Position numbers and translations under genes: made by a program | Shown here: in pieces, positions 48,741 to 61,880 of the stretch | Numbering within the stretch: the stretch's first letter is position 1 | Layout: the number at the start of each line of letters is the position of its first letter | The notes under the pieces: generated by a model | Database searches by the model: none | Told to the model about the DNA's origin: nothing | Seen by the model: only the letters and a program-made list of their open reading frames with translations | From: Taeniopygia guttata | Taxonomy: Eukaryota; Chordata; Aves; Passeriformes; Estrildidae | Direction: 5' to 3' | NCBI RefSeq assembly: GCF_048771995.1 | Contig: NC_133037.1 | Span: 1,493,001 to 1,557,000, forward strand | DNA length: 64,000 nucleotides

Positions 48741-51700
48741 GTGATAAATACCACACTGAAGGAAGCTTCCAGAACCTCCACTTTAGATCTGTCTTTTATG
48801 ACCTTTAGGTACATTCCCTATTTCCCAGTATTTCCACATCATACGGAGTTGTTCTATTTGTATCTCTTCCCTCTCTTCCTTTTGAATGCTTGACCAAATT
48901 CATGATGAAATAAATTCTGTGTATATTGCTAAAGTTTATTCTGCTGCTGAAACATGGCACAGAAATCTTTTGTCTGTCCTGAAACTTCAGACAAATCTTT
49001 GCTTCTTTTAAAATAACCTTTGAAATGTTTTTCATCCAAACTAGTGAAATAGCAAGAATAATAGATGTTGTAGGATTTGTAGCCACTATAGTTTCCTGCT
49101 TCTCCAAATGCTTTTGGAAATGCTGATTGATTTGTAACAAAGCTTGAAATGTCACCAGGAGGAATGAATGAAAAATACACTGCTCTAATGTATGTAGAAG
49201 TTGAAATTGGCTCAAAGTTTTAACCTTTAGAGGTGCTTTTTTCCTTTTCTACCCTTTTTTAACTGTTCACAGCAGTCAAGGAGTTGGAAAGATAACCAGG
49301 AACAAAATGCACATAGAGGAAATGAATAAATTATGCTCTTATTTTTGGCACATTTACAAGAGAGACATTTTAAAACTCCACTTCAGTGACAAAAGAAAGG
49401 ATTGCTCTACTTAAAATAAAGCCTGTTCCCTCTGCTACAGAGGGATGCTGTGCTGGGGAGGTCTGATGGATCCCTGGCTTGGTTCTGAAGGTCCTTGAGA
49501 GGGGGAAAAAACCCTGACTGTGCCCACAAACACCCCAGAGCCTGCAGGAGGGGGCTGTGCTGGGGCAGGAGGGGATCATTCCAGCCTTGGCCAGGGGTGG
49601 GAATGTGCTGGGAGAGCAGGAGCCACGTCCAGGCAGTGTTTGCTGGCTGGACTGGCAGGCTGGACTGGTCTCGGTGAGCTGGGCTGTGTTTGGGCAGAAT
49701 TGGCAGTAATTGGAACTGCAGAATGAGGGAAACATGGTTTGAAACCCACCCAATTTCAGATCCAGCAAGATGACCCTTCAGAGACGTTGAGGTTGCTCCA
49801 GGGCCACCAGCTCGTCTGTGTTTTGTCCCTGTCGCAGTGCTCAGCGTTTGTCACTCAGGTTAAAAATGTCTGGTGCTTTCCAGGGTTTGCTGCTTTTCTT
49901 CTTCCTGATGAATTTACTCTCTGGAGTAGAAAACATGATAGCAAAAGCCTCGGGACCTGCCTTGCTGCAATCAGTCTGGGCTGGGAGATGTGCAGCAGCT
50001 GGAGCTGCAGTGCTGGGAGCATGGGATTCCTTGGGCTTCCCTCTCCCCACTTCCCCCTCAGTAACCACTGATTTTGGGCAGTTTGAAAGCTGAGCAGGAG
50101 CTGGGCAGTGAGTGGGACCCGAGTGCATTTTGTTGTCACTGAGAACCAGCGAGGTGGCTCATCCTCCCTGCCCTGACAGGACCTGTGAGCCCCAGCTCGG
50201 TGCTGCAGCAGAATGTGCAAAACTGCTGACAAATGTGCTGTTCCAGCTTTTGCCCAGGATTTTGGGGGTGGAAACCAGGGCCCTTTTCTTCCTGCAGCTC
50301 CCTCTGCCCCTGTATCAAGAGCTGTTTCATGTGGTGATGCTGTGAGGAAAGATGAGAGGCAAGAGATCCTGAGCAAAACCAGGTAACACCAGCAATAAAA
50401 ACTGCAGGTTCTCAAGTTCCAGTTCATTCCAGTACCCTGGAACTTGCAGCCCCACTGGAGCTGGAGTAAGCCAAGCTGATACCCTGGTGTGTCTGTGAAT
50501 GCCAGCGTTGGAGGAAGGTCAGGAGGGAGCTGCATTGCAAATGAATGAAATGAATCCTGGAGCAGTAATTACAGGGCTGTCTCACCTTGTTCCTAGACAT
50601 TTATTTTTTTTTTTAGTAGAAAAAGGCTCAAGATGAATCCACCTATCTGATTTCAGCCTCATGATGTGTTTGTTCAACATAAAAAAATCGATGTTGAACT
50701 AAAATTTAGTGGGGAAGGAGAAGGTCCGTGGGGATTACATTCCTGTTCAGTGCAATTTCGTGTTTTACTGCTGCATAGCCTGGCTGGTTAATAAGGGCTC
50801 CTTGAATGGGAGTCTGTATTATTGCTGTGCTGGTATGTGAAAATCAATCCTCGTAAATTTATTGGTGGCCACGTGCTCTCTTTGCTGTTGTTATAATTGG
50901 GGCTGTCATTGATTGACAGCAGCCAATAACCAAAAGCACTTTTGCAATTCTGATCCCCATCAAACACCAAGGGCAGGGAGTGTCCTTGTGCCTCACACTC
51001 TCCCCCAGAGCGTGGATCACTCCACAGATTACTGGGATGAAGAACTTGACTGGAATTGAGGGGAAGCAGTGGGGATGGCAGTGGAAGGGCTGTGCCTTTG
51101 GCCAAAACCCCAGGAGAAACCCCAAATCCCTCCTTTTGGGTTAATGAATCCTTTCTCCCCGGATCTAAGGTGAGCCCATTGAAGCACCTGGCAGGGATTC
51201 TCACTCTGACTTTGTGCTGGGATAATGGGCAGTTAATGATACTTCTGTATTTGGCTGGCAAAGGGTGATAAGGAGAGGCAAATTTGCATCCTTTGGAAGC
51301 AGCACATCCTGGATTCCTGTCTGGGCTTTTTATCTGATCTGGAGAACGGAAAGGAGAAGACTTCAGAGAAATCGGAGTGTGATAATGTTCTGGGAAGGCT
51401 GAGTGAGGCAGAAGCAGCATGCTGGAAGGAGATGAGTCCTGGGCTTCCCAGATGGGCTGGTGAGGGATTTCGGGAACAGCCAGGGAGCTCCTCCATCAGG
51501 CACCAGGCTGGCTCCAGCAGGGCTCCATCCTCCATGGTTTCAATGCCCGAGTCAAGCCAGTTATGGCTCCTGATTACCCATTTAGATCCCAGCATCTGAT
51601 TGAAAAGGTTTGATTGCTGAATGTGAACTGGGATTAATTTGGTTAGGGCACCAAAACTAATGGCATTTACAGGAATTAGCTTTGGATATCAAAATGTAAG

Positions 51701-52440
51701 TCTGAGATAAAACCTCCACCTTTCTTCGTGTGAGAAACACCTGCTGGAGGTTTGACTTACAGGAACTCAGTTCATGTGGTGCTGATGAAAAACAAATTCG
51801 CCTTTACCTGCATACATTAAATTTCTCTTCCCTTGGCTGATAATCCTCTGCATGCTGGCATCCTGACTGCTCTAAAGAGTTTTGAATTAATGTTGGAATT
51901 ATTCATTTGGGTGGTAGGAGCATCTGTTCCAGTGTTATATCCGTGTCTGGTGTTTCTTCATTATATATGGCATGATGCACTAGAAAGGCACTTGAGATGC
52001 AGGTTATAAAAATACCACAAAGGCAGGGAAGGCATTTCTTGAAGAGTGCTCTGTGAATTTGGGTGCGTTTCATTTAGGAACAGTCACCCACAAGTGGGTG
52101 ATGCTTAGTGCTGGGGGCACAGGGGTTAATTTGGGAATGTCTGCAGAGGGAGCAGCTGCTGGGAGCAGGTTCTGACCTGGCTGTGGGCCAGGGAGTCACA
52201 GATTTGGTCAGAGGGAATTTGGCTCCCAAATGGGGACCTGGGGGAGAACAGAGCTGGGCTGAGGGAGCCTGGGGAGCCCCAGGGAGGAAAGGCTTGGGTC
52301 AGTGTGTGACACACGGGCAGGGACCAGGAGGAGATGGAAGGGGTGGACCTTGAGCTCTCAGGGATCCTGGCAGGGCTGGGGGACAACTCAAGGACCAGAC
52401 CCACCTCTGCTGGCAGGTATAGTAAAAATGGATGAAGGGA
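48741..52440. other. Unique gene-free flank
   Basis: 3.7 kb. It contains a 9-base-stem hairpin (50672-50699) and a motif cluster at 50870-50919 that could be regulatory. Open frames of 210 and 226 codons on the minus strand have no recognisable domain and are not supported. Confidence 0.5.
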
Positions 52441-52812
52441 AGAAAATCATGATGTCTGGCTCCAGATCAGAAGGATGAAAGATAACTTTATTAAAACTAT
52501 GCTATATTACATTAATATAATATTTACAGCAATACTAGCCTATTCTACATACTCACTTCCTACTTACCCATCTAACTAACTCAAACTTGTGACTCTGCTG
52601 AGAGTCCAACCCATCTGGATCCATTGGTCACTGACCCCAAACAACTTCACCAGAATCCAACCCAGCCACCACTGCAGGTGAACAATCTCCACACCACATT
52701 CCACATGGGGAGAACGAAGGAGCAGAGATAAAGATTGTTTCCTCTCCTTCTCTCTGTGCTTCTCCTGAGAGACAGAATTGTGTCTCTCTGCCCAGAGAAC
52801 GTGACTGTCACA
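52441..52812 (-). mobile_element. Solo LTR, songbird ERVL-like family
   Basis: On the minus strand: TGTGACAGTCACGTTCTCTG start at 52812, then a U3 containing AGATTGTTCACCTGCAGTGG, a TTAATATAATGTAATATAGC stretch, AATAAAGTTATC near 52485, and CTGGAGCCAGACATCATGAT at the end. This sequence plan is one I recall as abundant in passerine genomes. The low-coordinate end is approximate. Confidence 0.75.
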
Positions 52813-54479
52813 GTCAGGGATCTGCAGGAGGGGCTGGGTGTGGGTTCAGCCATGCAGGATGAGGGCTGATGTCCCATGGGCTGTGTCAGTCCCTGGGGTG
52901 GCTCCAAGGGACAATGTGACCATCACAGCTCCAGGCTCAGGAGCCATTTCCAGGGCTGACCAAAAACCCTGCAGTTATGATTAAAACCCGTCTCTCCAAA
53001 GACAAAAGGCTCATCCTAAGTGTTGGGAGCTGTAAATCACCAGGGTCTCCTCGGCTCTGGGGTCAGGTATCAGGTTAGGGCTCAAATCAGCATCCTCAGG
53101 AACCCATTTCACTCTTGATCCTCTCAATCCCTGCTGAGGAGAAAGGGCTTAGCATTAGTTATCAAATGATAGCAATGGTTCCCTTGGCTGTGTTCAAGCC
53201 CAGGTTTGTGCTGATATTAGATGAATTTTCAGAGGAACAAAGTGCTCAAGAACTTGATTCATGGGTGGATTTTGGCCTGTGTTTTATAGGTCTTCAAGGA
53301 ATCACCAAAAAACCATTTTTTCCTGCTCTGTGTTTCGAAGTTTAACCCTGTGGTACAGGAACTGTTGGCAGAAACTCAGCTCTGAAGGAAATATGAACCA
53401 TTTGTCAAGGAAAGGAGCAGCACATATTTTAGCCCTCCAGCCCTGCAGGCTTTCAGATATTACCCAATAAAACAAGCTCATCCACTCCTTCTTCTTGAAA
53501 CCCCAAACCTAATTTAAAGTCTGTTTTCTCTCTAGAGTTCACCCTATAACTTTTCTCCTCCTGGAAGACATCCCATGGCTGGCTGGGTGATGCCCCTGCC
53601 CCTTTTGGCCCTCTCTGAGTGGAGCCCTAAGCCAAGTCCCAAATTCCCACCAGGAACATCCCTCTGCCACCTCCCCACGGCTCCTCATCCTCAGGGATGG
53701 CTCATTCCAGGCTTGGTGTTGGTTTGAGGAGAGGCACTTGGGGGTGGGAAATGGGGAAGAGGAGAGCAAAGGAGGAGGAAATGGAAGAGGTCTGAGAATG
53801 AAGACTGGAAGGAATTTTGGGGGAGGGTTTCTCATCTTTCTCAACCTCCATGATGCAAAATGCACAGCTGAGAGCCACTGATCTCCACAGCCTGAGGTTT
53901 TCTTGGCTTGAAATCCTGGTCTGGGCCAAATTCCAAGCGTTTGCTCATTTAGATGAGTAAATCTAAGAGAAATTAAAGATGAAGATGTATTATCAGTCTT
54001 AACTTCTGTGTAATACTGGTGCATGCCTATGATTTTGTCATTACATCAGTTCTTGAGATGCAGAAATTGCTTGCAGTAATTGAATTCTCGCTCTACTTTA
54101 TTGCATTCTTGTGTTGCTTCCTTGACCCTGGGTCTCTTTGCTGAGTTATAATACATTTTAACAATTTTCCCTTGAACATCTGTGTCTGCAGGAATATCAA
54201 ACATGGCACATCCACTCCCTTTCACGTGGAGCAAACCACGAAAAGCTGTGACAGGAACAGTGCCTGGGGTGAGGCACAGGCAGGGTGGCTGTGGGGGTCA
54301 CACTTTGAAAGCATCTTTTAAATCAAATGGGATTTTTTACCCAGCAAACTCTAACTTTCATTCATACGTTTTATCCCAAGCAATCTGGATTGTTTCAAAG
54401 CAAAATACTCTCACTTTTTTTTGTTTTGTTTTGGGTGTGGAGGTGAATAATTGTTGTTTTAATGATCTTGAGAGTTGGT
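52813..54479. other. Unique gene-free flank
   Basis: No element or supported gene was seen. The 161-codon minus-strand frame near 53.5-54.0 kb has no recognisable domain. Confidence 0.5.
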
Positions 54480-54625
54480 TTCTGTGTCAGGAAGCTGCAG
54501 AGTCCCAATTCCTGGAGGGATTTAAAAGCTGTGTGGATGTGGCACTTGGGGACAGGGATGAGGGGTGGCCTTGGCTGTGCTGGGGGATGGATTTCTGAAC
54601 CTAAATGATTCTGTGGTTCTCTATA
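54480..54625 (+). mobile_element. CR1 LINE 3' fragment, older subfamily
   Basis: CAATTCCTGGAGGGATTTAA, AAGCTGTGTGGATGTGGCAC, TTGGGGACAGGGATGAGGGG and CCTAAATGATTCTGTGGTTC match the CR1 type with TGGATGTGGCACTTAGGGAC. Confidence 0.85.
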
Positions 54626-55389
54626 ATGGGTCTGGCTCTCATGATATCCTTAAATAACTCCTCCTGTTGCCACTGCCAAAGGCAGGACAGGCTGCTGGGT
54701 GGGCTGCTGGGCTAATCCAGAAGAACTTTTCATTCTATTCTTGCTAAGCATCTAAAACTTTTATTCTAATAACTCTTCAGGCACTGCTTTGGCCTCCTCC
54801 CCAGCAGGGTGTCCCAGCCTGCCCAAGGACTACGACATTTGCTCAAGGTTGCTTTGCATCCTGCCTCTCATCAAGCACTTAATTAAAATCTGCACTCCAC
54901 TGGCAGTGGTGGAGCAGAGCTGAGTTCACATCCTGAGCTCTGCTCCAAAGGGAAACATCCTGGGAAATTGTGTATTTTATATCACTGGCCTTTATGGGGT
55001 GGTTAATAATCGTGGTTACTGGAGAGCAGCAAAATAGCTCTGCTACTCTGTCCTTTAAAGAACAGGATTTAAAGATTACCAGGCCATTAGGAACCCCTTC
55101 TTTGTTAGAGAATAAATGAAGGCTCACAGCTCTTTGCAGTTCAGGATGGGATATTTGACGCTCCAGAGTTTTCCAGGCAGTGGTTCTGTAAGGAACCCAT
55201 CAGGAGGGAGAGCACCATGGATGTGCACATCACCCAGGAGCTCCCTGGAGTCCCCAGGGATGCTCTGCCCTGCCTGCACACATCCCCAGCCAGGGGGAAG
55301 GTGCTGCTGAGTGGAGGCAGGTGTGTGGAATGCACTGGAATTGTGATTTCTTTGTGGGAAGCCTGGCCCAGCTGGTGTTCCTGCAGAAC
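54626..55389. other. Unique gene-free spacer
   Basis: Nothing recognisable between a CR1 tail and a partial LTR. Confidence 0.5.
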
Positions 55390-55736
55390 TGTTGGAACTC
55401 CAAATGTCCCTCAGACATTTTTGGATGTTCCCAGCCCAGGTCAGAAGCATTTGAGACCCTGGCAGGCAGCTGGAAACAGCTGTGATTTTGGGTTTGAACC
55501 ATGGAATGATTTACCAACCTTGCAGGAAGAACAAGAAGTCACAAAAGTTTAGATATTAGAGTAGAAGTAGTCACAAAGTAGAGGGAAGAATTTCTGAGTG
55601 CTGTACAGGGGGGTTTTGGTTTTGTACATGGGGGTCAGAGGTTTAAGATGGAGGGATTTGGGCCTGCCCTGTCCTCCCTCTTTCTCCTTCCTCACCTCCA
55701 TGTTCTTGGTGATGTTGGCACTCCCAGGGGGTTTAG
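55390..55736 (+). mobile_element. Partial LTR, family A (5' part)
   Basis: Starts TGTTGGAACTCCAAATGTCC and follows the family A U3 up to GATGTTGGCACTC. The tandem units, R and U5 are not present. It is a fossil fragment. Confidence 0.85.
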
Positions 55737-58159
55737 TGGCTGTGAAAATTAACTTATTCCTGCCTGCTCCCTGCTGATCTTTAGATTATAATAAACCTGG
55801 GTGTGTTTAGACGCAGTTTGTGATTCTGCTCTGGGGCTCTGACTGCAGTCTGGGTTTTTGGGTTTTTTTGTTGTTTTTTTTTTTTTAGTCCAAACAATCT
55901 GAGGGCTGAGTGGATTATTTATTTCTCTCACCTGGCTGGGATTAAGCCAAGGCTGAGAGCTGCCCAGGCTGAACCCCAGGGACAGCTGGGGCTAGAACCC
56001 CAGAAATTATTTCTCCATCCTCAGCTCCAGATGGGCATGGGAAGGGCTTGGTTTTGTTTTTTGCTGGCTCTGGCCGTGCTGATGCATTTGAGAGGCACCC
56101 TGGAGCCCTTTGTCCTTCCTGGGGATGCTGAGTGCTGCCTCTGCAGGAGCAGGGAGCTGCTGGTGTGCTTCAGGTAAGGCGTGGAGCCCTGAAGGTCATT
56201 GTGATTCTGCTGCTGATGAGAAGTAAAACAAGTTTGTCTTTTTGCTGGCAGTGAGGGGGATGCCTAGAAAGACATTAAAAATAGCTACAGGGAATCTGCT
56301 GTGCTCCTTGCAGCTCCTGAGTTGTTGTGCTATTAATAATGTGCTCCAGACATCCATGGAGCTCCCAGCCCTCCCTCCCGTGGATGTCAAGGAGCCATAG
56401 ATAACGTGGTGTTATCAAACTTGTGCTGCCATGCAGAACTTTATAGGGACCTGTGCCTTGATGTGCTGGAAGTAAGTACATTATTACCAAGGATTTCATG
56501 CAAATGAAGGGGTATTGTGCTGTAACACTGTCAGATCATTACAATTTTCTGCTTTAATAGCTCCTTGAAGGGACTTTTAGGTCCCAAGTGGAATTGTAGC
56601 TGAAAGCCCTGTGTTGCAGTGCCTGTTCTCTGCTCTGTGTCCCCCACCCCTGCCCTGGGGAGCAGAGGGGTCGTGCCCTGCCTGGCTGGGCTGTCCCTAA
56701 ATGGAGAATCTCTGTGCAGCCCCATCCACGCTCTGTGTGTACAGGATCATTTTGGTTAAGTAGGAGTGATATTCTATTCATTTAAATAGTGTAACATCTG
56801 ACACAGCTGCAACGCTCTGATATTAATGGCCCACTTGAGGCCAATCCTTCTTCTCAAAGGGCTTTTGGGTCACAAATTCATCATGCAGGCATCAGGCAAA
56901 GAGTTATCATTCACTTTTTTTTTTTTTTTGTGAAGGACAGATATTGATATTCCCTCAGGATGTGGAGCTAGATCCCCTTATCAGCAGTGCTGAGCTGCAG
57001 GCTGGGAGCAGAGGAACCTCCTCCATCCAACAGCCCTGTGCAGTTCAGACAGCTCTGCTTTTTCCCAGGGAGCACTCAGGGAATGCTCAGATGTCACAGT
57101 TTCAGCCCAAAAAGCTGTATTTTTGTTGATTTTAGTGTTCTTCCTTGCCTGTGCCCAGCAGGAGACACGGTTTGGTGTGGGCAGTGTGAGTTGCCATGCC
57201 TTGGATGTTAACTGGAGATGGGGACAGATGTCCTGGCTGGCCCAAGGCTTGTTCCCAGGGCCAGGAGGAGCAGAGCCAGGGCGACAGAAGGACATTTAGA
57301 AATGCAGTGAACAGTGTGCAAGTGGATCCCTAACCCAGCAGGGCACTGGGGGGGTGTGAGTGTGCCCAGCCCTGTCCTGCCTGCTCATGTGCTACCCTGG
57401 CAGAACGTGGGGTTCCACTCACAGAGCACCCATCACACACCCTGCTGCACCCTCTGCCCCTCCCCGTGGGCAGCAGAGAGCTCTGACTATTCTGGGTGGC
57501 CCTTGTGTGGGCTGCTGAGGGCTCCTGAGCTCAGCTGGTGCCTCTGGCTGTGCTGTGCAGAGCTGCCTTTCGGAGGTGCTTGCCTCCAGAAATAGCACAA
57601 GGGAGAAGTGTTGCTCTCCAGAAATGGGGTTTCCCTCTGACAGCTGCTCTGGGAGCGGTGCCTCGGGCTGATGGGAGCAGGGAAGGGGGGCTGCTCTGCT
57701 CTTCTTCCCCTCAGAAGTTGTTGCAGTGTGTCAAAAAGTGCTATTTTCTCCTGGCATACGGAGGGAAGCGTGCCTGCCTCCCAACGTGACCTATATAAAG
57801 ACAGAGTCAAAGCTATTATTGTTCCCTGCTGGAGATTCTGTGTTCCTAGGCTCAGTCAGAAAATAAAAAATCCAGTTTTTTAATAGGCAATGAGCTTGGA
57901 GAGCAGAATGCAGCCCATCAGCCCTCCTGCCTCTGTGAGCACGTGGCTCTGGGTGATACCCTGCAAATTCCTTTCCATCCATCCCAAGGCTCAGAGCTGG
58001 GATGATTTTTTTTTTTTTTCCTCACAGCAATAATAATTTTGAAGAAGAGAAGGCTCTGGGGAGGACCTTAGAGCCCTTTCCAGTGCCTAAAGGAGTTCCA
58101 GGAGAGCTGGAGAGGGACTTTGGATAAGAGATGGAGGGTCAGGACATAGGGAATGGCTT
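55737..58159. other. Unique gene-free flank
   Basis: Contains T-runs (55869-55886, 56916-56930, 58007-58019) and otherwise unremarkable unique sequence. Confidence 0.5.
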
Positions 58160-58385
58160 CAGGTTGAGGTGAGACATTAGAGAATATTCATCCCTGTGAG
58201 GGTGGGCAGCCCTGGCACAGGTGCCCAGAGCAGCTGGGGCTGCCCCTGGATCCCTGGCAGTGCCCAAGGCCAGGCTGGACACTGGGGCTGGAGCTCCTGG
58301 GACAGTGGGAGGTGTCCCTGCCATGGCAGGGGTGGAATTAAACGAGCTCCAAGTCCCTCCCATCCCAAACCATTCCATGATTTTC
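58160..58385 (+). mobile_element. CR1 LINE 3' fragment
   Basis: GGTGCCCAGAGCAGCTGGGG, CCAAGGCCAGGCTGGACACT, GAGGTGTCCCTGCCATGGCA and CCCTCCCATCCCAAACCATT are the CR1 tail landmarks in order. Confidence 0.92.
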
Positions 58386-60209
58386 TGTAAGTGCTGTGTC
58401 CTTCCTGGCCACTGCAGGTTCATTCCAGCACGGGGTCACTTGGGAAGCAGCTTTTTGACCTTGAGTCTGTCCCACTGCCTCGTGTCCCTTTGGGCATCAG
58501 GTGCCTCTAAATTTGCAGCTCAGAGCTTTACATTGAAATACATTTATTAGCAGAGAGGATTTCTCTTGACAGTTTAATGATGCTGATTCAGCTCTCTCAT
58601 CAGAGGAGAAATGTTTGCTCTCCATCCAGACCACATCTGCTCATCTGGATATGGGGAATTTTTTGATGGACAAAAGCTTTTGGGTCAGGAACTGATTCCC
58701 AGAGAGGTTTTCCAGCATTGCCAAATCCCTGAGAAATGGGCTAAAAGGATAAAGGATATTTCTACTCATTTATTTCTGTGTGTTCAAAGGGAGGGAAAAT
58801 CAGGAGAAAAGTGAAGGTGAGCACATTTCCTTAGCACCCGTGGAATTGCTCTTTAATGTTGGTGTTTATTGTGTAATCAGAAGAGGTGAGTGGGGAACCT
58901 GCAACAAAACTCCCTCACGAGGCTTTGCTGGGAATCTCTTGACTTGTCCCCTCCCAGTTTGGGATGTATTTAGGGCTCCTTAAGCAAATTACAGATTTAC
59001 CTTAATTCCCTCTAATTTCCAGTTGCTCATTCTGTTTTTTTATAAAAACACTTTTAGTGTATATATATAATTAATGTGCACTTATTAGCTTCCATTCTGG
59101 TAATGCTTCTGAGTGGATCAAATTTCCCTTGCACTGAGAAATCCAACTCTTCCTTTCCCATTCCTGATCCTCCTGTGATGTTATCATTTAACCATAGGGC
59201 TCACACCAAATCTGTCACAATTCCTCTGCCTTAACTCCTTCACTTCCTTTGTGGTCCCTGGGACAGTTTTGGAGGCTCTTGGAATTTGTCCTGGCACAAC
59301 ATTTTCATCCAGAGCCTTGACATTGCTTCAGCTCTTCCTGTTCTCTCTACATAATTAAAGAAGCTGAAATCTGCAAAGATGGACACTGAATCAACCCAGA
59401 GAGATAAAGATGTCTCCTCGTATTTATTTCTCCTGCAAGATATATTCTTTATAAATCCTTCATGGCACATTAAATATTGACTCTTCCTTGTCTCAGCGAA
59501 CAAAATAATTGTGCATCCCCAAATTTCTCCTTCGAAAGCACACGATGGATGGCTGTGGCACTTTACTCAATATTTAATTAAATCCAGTTTAAAAAAACCC
59601 TGAGAAAAACTCCCTGTGATGTATGAGGAAGCAGGAGGTTCAAAGTTGGCAGTTTCCTTCAGGATGTTCTGTGGAGCATGGCTAACTCAGCTATTAGGGA
59701 GCAGAGTTTGAGAATGCATCAATATTTAGGAACTGGGAGTGAAGAATCTGATTTTTAACAAATCCTTCCTATAGCAAATCAAGGTGTGTGTTAAACTGAA
59801 CGAGCCTTGCTCTGATGGCAGTTCTCCTTAGCCCTGGGGTGATCCATGCCTGCCTCTGGGAATTCCCTGGGAATCCCAGCCTCTCTCAGCTGGATGTTTG
59901 CTGAGCACAGAGTCTTCCAGCACTTGGCAAAGGTGATTTTTGTGGTGTGTGAAGGGAAATAGGAAAGCATAACTCATGCTGGAGCTCTAAGTCACCTTAA
60001 ATTTTCCTGTAAGTTTTGTTTTGGAGTGCTGGTTGAAGAATTCCAATGAGTCTGCAGCACACTGGGAGATAAGTTAGTAGGTCCTGCACTCTGCTGGGGT
60101 GTTTGGCACTGCTGCCACCCTCTCCTTTGGCCTGGGGGTGTTTGCCAGGGCTCCTCAGGAGGCTGGTCCTGCATCTGCCTTCTTCCCTTGGAGAAGAGAA
60201 GCCGAGATG
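58386..60209. other. Unique gene-free flank
   Basis: No recognisable gene or repeat. Confidence 0.5.
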
Positions 60210-60379
60210 TAACACATCAGGGAAGTGGGATTATTCATTAGGAGAGGCATCCCTGCTCTCCATGAACTGCACTGGAATGATGGAGGTGCCACAGGGACAC
60301 CCTGCTGGGAGGGGGGCTGTTTAATCCCAGAATTGTCCTAAATCTCAGCATTTCCATCCAGGGAAGTGTTCAAAGCCAG
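60210..60379 (+). repeat. Inverted repeat, left arm (170 bases)
   Basis: Reverse-complement match to 61857-62028 at about 95% by hand count, with one 2-base length difference. It runs from TAACACATCAGGGAAGTGGG to GTGTTCAAAGCCAG. The inner end resembles the start of a CR1 tail, but the CR1 tail does not continue on this side. Confidence 0.92.
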
Positions 60380-60603
60380 TCTGGCACAGTGGCCAGTGGA
60401 GTGTCTCCTCATCCTTGGAGCAGAATTGTGAACATTTGCAGCAGTATTTACCTCTGGAAATGTTATCCCCACCAGAGGCAGCCACAGGGAGCAGAGATGG
60501 GGTGCTGGGGTGCTCACAGGGTGGAATGGGAGGGTCTTGGGGGTCCAACCCAAACCACTCTGGGTTCCAGAAGAATAAAACACCAGCCCAGGTGGTCCTC
60601 ACA

Positions 60604-61191
60604 TCTCGGGGTCTGGGTGCTGGGCTGAGCCCAGGAGTGTAAAATCCTCCTTCTCCAGCCCTGCAGCCAAAGGAGCAGTCTGAGTGTGCAGGATCAGCTT
60701 CTCAAGGCTGTTTATTTTCCCTCTCCAGAACATTCTCTCTCTGCCCTGCTGAGCTCTGCCCAGCAGCTCGGCCATGGCATTCTGTCTGCCCTCAGGGCGG
60801 TGTTTGCATTTTATACCAAAAACTGCCTGTGCCATGTTTGCAATAACGTGCCAATATCTGTCATTTCTGTTGGGCAGTGTGTCTGTGCCTTAAACCAACA
60901 GAAAAGTGTCACCAGCACAGCAAGGCATGGAGGGCAAGGAGAAGGAGAAGAAGGTCAGGACACATCCAAATCCCTCCATCTTGTCCCCTTGAACCCCATT
61001 CTAAAAACCCCAAAATTCTACTTTTTCACCCTGTGTTAACTCCCACACTACTCAAACCCTTGTGGTTTGTAATTCCTCACACAGAGTTGGCAGCTTTTTC
61101 CATGGGCTAAAATCAAAGCCACAGGTGTTTGTGACTTTGTGCCAGGGTCTGGAGCAGCCAGGGCAGCCAGAGGGATGTGCTGGGTCCCACA
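60604..61191 (-). mobile_element. Solo LTR, family B (endogenous retrovirus)
   Basis: 588 bases, 5' end at the high coordinate (TGTGGGACCCAGCACATCCC), TATAAAATGC near 60810, AATAAACAGCC near 60712, end ...CACCCAGACCCCGAGA. It lies between the arms of the 170-base inverted repeat. No internal region is present. Confidence 0.87.
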
Positions 61192-61756
61192 CCCACAGAG
61201 CCCATGAACCAGCAGCCAGGTGTGACATCCAGGGTTTTCCAGTGGCTGCCCCAGGAATTCTGAGGGACAGAACGAGAGACAAAGGGCAGCTGTGAAATGC
61301 TGGGGATAAATGCCTGGAATTCCAGGCTGAGCTTTCATCTCACACAAATCAGGCCAGGCTTTCTGTGGTAGGTTGAACAGAGATTGGCTAAAACTGATAT
61401 TTCACTTCCTTTTCAGTCACAGCGCGTTGCTGGGAGTGTTTAAACAGTGGAATAATGTATAATATTGAATGAAAGTGGGTGGTTTCTCTTTCTTATTCTT
61501 CTTTTCAAGTGGAAGTAATGACTTAAAATAGAATTAATAAAAAAAAGGGAAGAAATATTCCCAGTGCTGCATCCTTTGAAAATCATATCTTGGGACTTAA
61601 CAAAACACAGTATTAACTTCAGTCGCAGTATTTTAGTATTTAATTAAATTTGGTTTCAGGAAAAGGTAGGGATCAGCCTCTAGGGCATAGCCAGGTAGTG
61701 CTTTAAAACTTCCACTGCAAAAAGCCTTTTTTGCACTGCAAAAAGCTTTAAATGTG
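61192..61756. other. Unique gene-free spacer
   Basis: Unique AT-rich sequence between the LTR and a CR1 tail. Confidence 0.5.
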
Positions 61757-61880
61757 TGTTTTTCACAGAATTGGATTGGAAAACACCTTTAAAGCCCATC
61801 CAGTGCCATCCCGTGCCATGGACAGAGACACCTCTCTCTGTCCCAGGCAGAACACCCTGGCTTTGAACACCTCCAGGGAT
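61757..61880 (-). mobile_element. CR1 LINE 3' fragment
   Basis: Inverted tail: CACAGAATTGGATTGGAAAA, CACCTTTAAAGCCCATCCAG, CCGTGCCATGGACAGAGACA, TTTGAACACCTCCAGGGATG. It merges into the right arm of the inverted repeat. Confidence 0.88.

Noticed and set aside
49855-51420. Minus-strand frames of 226 and 210 codons as genes
   Set aside because: No recognised domain, no splice context and no coding texture. Lengths are plausible by chance in moderately GC-rich DNA.
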